From the NCBI GenBank assembly GCA_029266795.1, contig JAQSWE010000052.1, forward strand, positions 1 through 11,132: DNA of 11,132 bases, given 5' to 3'. Source of the stretch: Alphaproteobacteria bacterium (GTDB lineage Bacteria; Pseudomonadota; Alphaproteobacteria; Micavibrionales; UBA2020). Position numbers and translations under genes: made by a program. Positions 8,155 through 11,132 of this stretch are shown here, in pieces (the first letter of the stretch is position 1; the number at the start of each line of letters is the position of its first letter). Below the pieces are notes generated by a model. It was not told where the DNA came from. It searched no databases and was given only the letters and a program-made list of their open reading frames with translations.

Positions 8155-9297
8155 TTAATTCTTGACGACGCGCGCGCCGGTGGAGCCAAGCGCAATCACG
8201 CGCTCCAATACTTCGTCCGCTTTCTGGACACTCGCAATTGGGCCCAGCTTGACGCGGTAAAGCGTGCGGCCGCGCACATTGATGGGGTCGACTTGTACGG
8301 GCGCAATGCCGTTCAGGTCACGCTGCAGTCTCTCGGCGTTCGCGCGCACCGAGAATGCGCCTGCCTGTACGAAAATACCGGTCGGTGAGACAGGTTCCTG
8401 ATTGACGACGGCTGCCGGCAGAAACCGGCCCTCATCCACGCGGCCGCTGGTCATCGCAGGGCCGCTTGCCAGTTCATCGTCACGCAATGTTGAATCTGTG
8501 TATGTCTGTTGTGCAGGCGGCGGCGTATAAGAAGGCGTGCTGCGGTATTCCTGACGCGACGGTGCCGATGATGGCGCTGCGAGTTCCTCGACCGTAATTG
8601 TCGGCGTTTGCAGGCTCTCCGGTAAACTGTTGTCATTGGCGGCCATGCGAACGGGACGAAGATCGTCCATATTCGATCTTGCCGCCACTTGCTGGGGCCG
8701 CATGGCTTCAGGCCGCGCGTTTTCCATCCGCTCCAAATCGGCAACAGTCAGGCGCGAGGTGTCCATGCCGCGCTTTGCTGCCTCTGCCATTTGCTTGCTT
8801 TCGCGCGTTAGCACCTCGACGCGGACGCGGGCCGTTCCCCTGTTGATAAAGCCCAGAAGTTCGGCGGCACGCTTCGACACATCGATAATGCGGCCATGAG
8901 CAAAAGGCCCGCGGTCGTTGATACGCACAACAACGGAACGTCCGTTTTCAAGGTTCGTTACGCGCACGAGCGACGGCATTTGCAGGGTGCGGTGCGCGGC
9001 GGTCAGTTCATGCTGATCGTAACGCTCTCCGTTCGCGGTCCGTTTGCCGTGGAAATTCGGGCCATACCAAGACGCGATACCAGTTTCGTTCATCCGGAAA
9101 TCTTCGGACGGGTAATAGTAAACCGAACCGACTTTGTACGGCTTGCCGATTTTATATGTGCCAGCCGTTTCCTGCTGGCCCGGCCAAGTGATCTTTTTCG
9201 CCCAATGCGACACCAGTTGCCCTTCGGCGCAACCGGTCAGCAATAGGATGCCCAAAAGCGGCAATGCCAGATTAAAAAAACGATGCAGGGCGTTCAT
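8155..9297 (-). CDS. rlpA: RlpA-family septal lytic transglycosylase lipoprotein with SPOR domain
   Basis: This is a lipoprotein lytic transglycosylase which, in Pseudomonas aeruginosa, cleaves denuded (peptide-free) glycan at the septum. The 380-residue chain has a lipoprotein signal with lipobox LTGC (Cys23, +2 Ala, so likely outer membrane). The double-psi beta-barrel starts near ETGIASWYG (71) and runs to about 160. It retains Glu91, His102 and Asp128, with the same spacings (11 and 26) as the P. aeruginosa catalytic Glu120, His131 and Asp157. A Pro/Ser/Gln-rich, probably disordered linker covers about 165-300. A SPOR domain (about 306-378, GIFVQAGAFS to TLYRVKLGP) binds denuded septal glycan in this family. 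The start is ATG with GGAAGG 10 bases upstream. It sits between two other wall enzymes. Confidence 0.95.
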   Translation of the reverse strand: MNALHRFFNLALPLLGILLLTGCAEGQLVSHWAKKITWPGQQETAGTYKIGKPYKVGSVYYYPSEDFRMNETGIASWYGPNFHGKRTANGERYDQHELTAAHRTLQMPSLVRVTNLENGRSVVVRINDRGPFAHGRIIDVSKRAAELLGFINRGTARVRVEVLTRESKQMAEAAKRGMDTSRLTVADLERMENARPEAMRPQQVAARSNMDDLRPVRMAANDNSLPESLQTPTITVEELAAPSSAPSRQEYRSTPSYTPPPAQQTYTDSTLRDDELASGPAMTSGRVDEGRFLPAAVVNQEPVSPTGIFVQAGAFSVRANAERLQRDLNGIAPVQVDPINVRGRTLYRVKLGPIASVQKADEVLERVIALGSTGARVVKN

Positions 9298-9340
9298 GAA
9301 TTTGCAGCCTTCCGAATGCGGTTTTTAGGTCTCTGGAGAA

Positions 9341-9365
9341 TAGCCAATTCAGGCGGGTATGGCTA
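9341..9365. repeat. Short inverted repeat between mltB and rlpA
   Basis: TAGCCA at 9341-9346 and TGGCTA at 9360-9365 are perfect 6-base inverted arms with a 13-base spacer, centred in the 78-base mltB-rlpA gap. No T-run follows on the minus strand, so it does not look like a terminator. It could be an operator or RNA hairpin, or chance. I see no convincing promoter in this gap. Confidence 0.3.
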
Positions 9366-9375
9366 GGTTTTATGC

Positions 9376-10350
9376 CTATTTCAGGCGCTCAGCCAAGGTA
9401 CTGACGGCAGAGGCGAAATAGGACGATTTATTCCATTTTAGCAGCGTCCGATAATTTTCATATACCAGAAATGCTGTTGTCCCTGCGCCGCTTGGCTGTA
9501 CGACAGACGCCATATACTCGCCCTCGAACGGTACGGGCTTGCCATCGGCCAGCCGGATGCCTTTGTCATGCCACTGCTGTATCGTATGGGTGGTGTTGAC
9601 GCCGAGCAGCGAGCGATCGAGGCTATGAGGAATAATAACCTTGCGCCCCCACACCGCGCCTTTTTTCCAGCCGCTTTCGGCGAGGTAATTGGCAGCGGAG
9701 GCAAAGACATCGGCTTCCGTCGTCCAAATGTCACGCTTACCGTCCTTGTTAAAGTCGACGGCGAATTTCAGGAAGCTGGAGGGCATGAACTGGCTTTGCC
9801 CCATCGCGCCCGCCCATGAACCCTTCATTTTCGAATGGCTGATATGTTCCTCATCGAGAATGCGCAGCGCCTTGAACAGCTCGCCGCGGAAATAATCGCT
9901 GCGGCGGCCGTCATAGGCCAATGTCGCGAGCGCGTTAACGACGTCGAAGCCGCCGGTATTCGTGCCATAGCTGGTTTCAATGCCCCAGAGCGCGACAATA
10001 AACTGCTTATCTACACCATAAGCTTCTTCCACGCGCTGCAGCGTTTTGCGGTAAAAAGCCATTTTCGCGCGGCCTTTTTGAATGCGGTCGGGGTTGACCG
10101 CCTTCTTCAGGTATTCATCGAAAGTGACCGTGCCCTCAGGCTGTTTGCGATCAAGCTCCAGAATACGGTCGATCGGTGCCAGCGTATCGGGCAGCGCGCG
10201 GGCAATGGTTTCCTGCGACACGCCGAGCTGCGCGGCTTCGGTGCGCAGTTCCTTCAGCCATGTCTTGAAATTGTGGGTCGCGGCAGTCGCGGGCGATACC
10301 CAGAAACCCAGCATAACGGCAGCCAGAGCCGCCCAAATCGTGAATCGCAA
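9376..10350 (-). CDS. mltB: MltB-type lytic murein transglycosylase, TTG start
   Basis: This is a periplasmic lytic transglycosylase that cleaves the MurNAc-GlcNAc bond with formation of anhydroMurNAc. The 324-residue chain has a Sec signal peptide (hydrophobic 5-18, likely cleavage after ATA at 23) and no lipobox, so it is probably soluble. The catalytic Glu is Glu125 in ALWGIETSYG. GAMGQSQFMPSSF (181-193) is the second family motif, followed by an EF-hand-like DFNKDGKRDIW (199-209), the place where E. coli Slt35 binds calcium. NYLAESGWKKG and a C-terminal VYENYRTLLKWNKSSYFA match the MltB_2 subgroup. No C-terminal peptidoglycan-binding domain is present. The start is TTG, since no ATG or GTG lies nearby in frame; AAGGGG is 7 bases upstream. 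It is the first gene of the leftward cluster. The symbol is family-level. Confidence 0.94.
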   Translation of the reverse strand: MRFTIWAALAAVMLGFWVSPATAATHNFKTWLKELRTEAAQLGVSQETIARALPDTLAPIDRILELDRKQPEGTVTFDEYLKKAVNPDRIQKGRAKMAFYRKTLQRVEEAYGVDKQFIVALWGIETSYGTNTGGFDVVNALATLAYDGRRSDYFRGELFKALRILDEEHISHSKMKGSWAGAMGQSQFMPSSFLKFAVDFNKDGKRDIWTTEADVFASAANYLAESGWKKGAVWGRKVIIPHSLDRSLLGVNTTHTIQQWHDKGIRLADGKPVPFEGEYMASVVQPSGAGTTAFLVYENYRTLLKWNKSSYFASAVSTLAERLK

Positions 10351-10357
10351 TGATTTT

Positions 10358-10363
10358 CCCCTT
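10358..10363 (-). promoter_or_regulatory. Ribosome binding site for the mltB TTG start
   Basis: On the minus strand these bases read AAGGGG, 7 bases before the TTG at 10350. No alternative ATG or GTG start lies in frame between the putative promoter and the signal-peptide core, so this site supports the TTG. Confidence 0.6.
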
Positions 10364-10372
10364 TTCGTGTTT

Positions 10373-10402
10373 ATTTTAAAGAAGTTAGGCCCGAAAAGTC
10401 AA
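10373..10402 (-). promoter_or_regulatory. Predicted sigma70-type promoter of the mltB operon
   Basis: The minus strand carries TTGACT (complement of 10397-10402; 5 of 6 to consensus), an 18-base spacer and TAAAAT (complement of 10373-10378; 5 of 6). Transcription would begin near 10366, leaving a leader of about 16 bases that contains the AAGGGG ribosome site. Position and fit are good, but this is pattern matching only. Confidence 0.55.
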
Positions 10403-10421
10403 ACATCAATCCACGCGGAAG

Positions 10422-10450
10422 TTGCCAGCGGATACCAGCTATAGTAGAAG
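10422..10450 (+). promoter_or_regulatory. Candidate promoter of the tRNA-Ser gene
   Basis: TTGCCA (10422-10427) lies 17 bases before TAGAAG (10445-10450), which would start RNA a few bases before the tRNA. A better -10 hexamer, TATAGT, sits at 10440-10445 but has no matching -35 at normal spacing. Which one is used is unclear. Confidence 0.3.
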
Positions 10451-10459
10451 AAAACGGAC

Positions 10460-10549
10460 GGATGGGTGGCCGAGTGGTTTATGGCTCTAGTCTTGAAAAC
10501 TAGCGTGGGCGTAAGTTCACCGTGAGTTCGAATCTCACCCCATCCGCCA
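10460..10549 (+). tRNA. tRNA-Ser (anticodon UGA)
   Basis: The 90-base gene folds as a class II (long variable arm) tRNA. The acceptor stem GGATGGG (10460-10466) pairs with CCCATCC, followed by discriminator G (10546) and an encoded CCA (10547-10549). The anticodon stem CTAGT/ACTAG (10487-10491/10499-10503) encloses the loop CTTGAAA with anticodon TGA at 10494-10496, which decodes UCA and related serine codons. The variable arm (about 10504-10521) forms a stem with loop GTAA. The T arm is GTGAG-TTCGAAT-CTCAC. No obvious T-rich terminator follows. Confidence 0.97.
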
Positions 10550-10578
10550 TTATCATTCCACACAACATGCTAGATAAT
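10550..10578 (+). promoter_or_regulatory. Candidate promoter of the right-edge gene
   Basis: TTATCA (10550-10555, 4 of 6 to TTGACA) starts directly after the tRNA CCA. GATAAT (10573-10578, 5 of 6 to TATAAT) follows after exactly 17 bases. It would give a leader of about 38 bases for the gene at 10623. The gene could instead be read through from the tRNA. Confidence 0.35.
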
Positions 10579-10622
10579 CGCCCTACCCCTCGTTACACTT
10601 AAAGATGGGACAGGAGCTTTCG

Positions 10623-11132
10623 ATGCTGCAGTTTTTTTCGGCCATTTTAATTTCATTATCGTTGCTCTCTTCACAGGTCATTGCCGAGACCGCGAAAACG
10701 CCGGCGAAAGATAAAAAGAAGCCGACCTTCAGCCTCTACATCCCTCCAGAAGCCGCGAAAGCCGAAGAAACCTATGCGAGCCTATTTAAAAACCTGACGA
10801 AGGAACAGCAGGAAATCCTCAAGGCCTATGAAAGCGATTACGCCAAGACCGCGGATATCGAGCTTGAAATCGCATCGACGGCGCTGAAGATAAAATACTG
10901 CGCGGAGAAAGATACGGCGATCGCGAAGAACACCGCGAAATATAAGTCTTATTTCAATGTCTATCAAAACCAGCTAAAAGCGCGCCAGCGTGACGAACGG
11001 TTGAAAATTCGCGCGCGTCAGGTTGAGGAAACAAGCTTCATCGACCCAAAAATCCTCGACGGGCATTTTGCCTACACGTCTAATGTTGTCTTTCAGGTCA
11101 GTTTCCAAATGGTAAAACTGAACTACGAGAAA
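10623..11132 (+). CDS. Unrecognised Lys-rich, probably exported protein, 3' end outside window
   Basis: An open frame of 170 codons starts at ATG 10623 and runs to the window edge without a stop. AGGAG (10612-10616) lies 6 bases upstream. The first 21 residues form a convincing Sec signal peptide (hydrophobic FFSAILISLSLLSS, likely cleavage after VIA), with no lipobox. The mature part begins with a Lys-rich TPAKDKKKPT linker, then a stretch (about 45-140) rich in Ala, Glu and Lys, probably mostly helical. It has a single Cys (Cys93, in KYCAEK) and ends with a more hydrophobic section containing DGHFAYTSN. An in-frame ATG at 10605 would add six residues but lacks a ribosome site. I do not recognise the family. 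The likely location is the periplasm; the role is unknown. Confidence 0.8.
   Translation, partial: MLQFFSAILISLSLLSSQVIAETAKTPAKDKKKPTFSLYIPPEAAKAEETYASLFKNLTKEQQEILKAYESDYAKTADIELEIASTALKIKYCAEKDTAIAKNTAKYKSYFNVYQNQLKARQRDERLKIRARQVEETSFIDPKILDGHFAYTSNVVFQVSFQMVKLNYEK

Larger units (their letters stand above)
2017..10350 (-). other. Probable eight-gene operon mltB-rlpA-dac-tmk-holB-metG-tatD-MBL
   Basis: Eight genes lie on the same strand with these junctions in transcription order: 78-base gap, 15-base gap, 2-base gap, 8-base overlap, 8-base gap, 1-base overlap (TAATG), 4-base overlap (ATGA). Apart from the mltB-rlpA spacer there is no room for internal intergenic promoters. Co-transcription is inferred, not shown. 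Confidence 0.75.

Noticed and set aside
10605..10622. In-frame ATG at 10605 as start of the right-edge gene
   Set aside because: It has no ribosome site, whereas AGGAG is ideally placed for ATG 10623, which also gives a cleaner signal peptide.
10550..10622. Attachment-site duplication or terminator after tRNA-Ser
   Set aside because: No repeat of the tRNA 3' end is visible within the window and no stem followed by a T-run is present.
1..11132. CRISPR arrays, insertion sequences, phage genes, toxin-antitoxin or defence modules
   Set aside because: I saw no spaced repeats, transposase or integrase motifs, or small paired genes; nearly all bases are accounted for by housekeeping genes.

Overview
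The window looks like a chromosomal, housekeeping segment of an alphaproteobacterium. The evidence is the gene order mltB-rlpA-dac-tmk-holB-metG-tatD-MBL, which I recall as a common alphaproteobacterial arrangement. Protein details fit too: a zinc-knuckle-free methionyl-tRNA synthetase without an added C-terminal tRNA-binding domain, an RlpA with a C-terminal SPOR domain, and a delta' subunit with an N-terminal extension. Codon usage is moderately G/C-biased. I cannot fix the genus. A relative of Rhodospirillales or of Micavibrio-like lineages is only a guess.

Layout. (1) Bases 1-2013, + strand: the C-terminal three quarters of aminopeptidase N (pepN), cut by the left edge. (2) Bases 2017-10350, - strand: a tight eight-gene cluster, read right to left as mltB, rlpA, a PBP5/6-type D,D-carboxypeptidase, tmk, holB, metG, tatD and a PhnP-like metallo-beta-lactamase hydrolase. 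It converges on pepN with only 3 bases between the stop codons. Gaps run from a 78-base spacer (mltB-rlpA) to overlapping junctions (tmk/holB 8 bases, metG/tatD TAATG, tatD/MBL ATGA), so it is probably one transcript with coupled translation. Its likely promoter lies just upstream of mltB. (3) Bases 10351-10459: a divergent promoter region. (4) Bases 10460-10549, + strand: a tRNA-Ser(UGA) gene with encoded CCA. (5) Bases 10623-11132, + strand: the start of an unrecognised, Lys-rich, probably exported protein running off the right edge.

Function. The first three genes of the cluster act on periplasmic peptidoglycan: two lytic transglycosylases of different families and one D-Ala-D-Ala carboxypeptidase. 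The next two serve DNA replication (dTMP kinase and the clamp-loader delta' subunit), followed by methionyl-tRNA charging and two small metallohydrolases. Wall remodelling is thus physically linked to DNA precursor supply, replication and translation.

I found no mobile element, CRISPR array, phage gene or defence system, and no previously undescribed system that I can defend. The items most worth a second look are the unknown right-edge protein, a shifted C-terminal histidine in the MBL hydrolase, and two TTG starts (mltB and holB) with good Shine-Dalgarno sequences.
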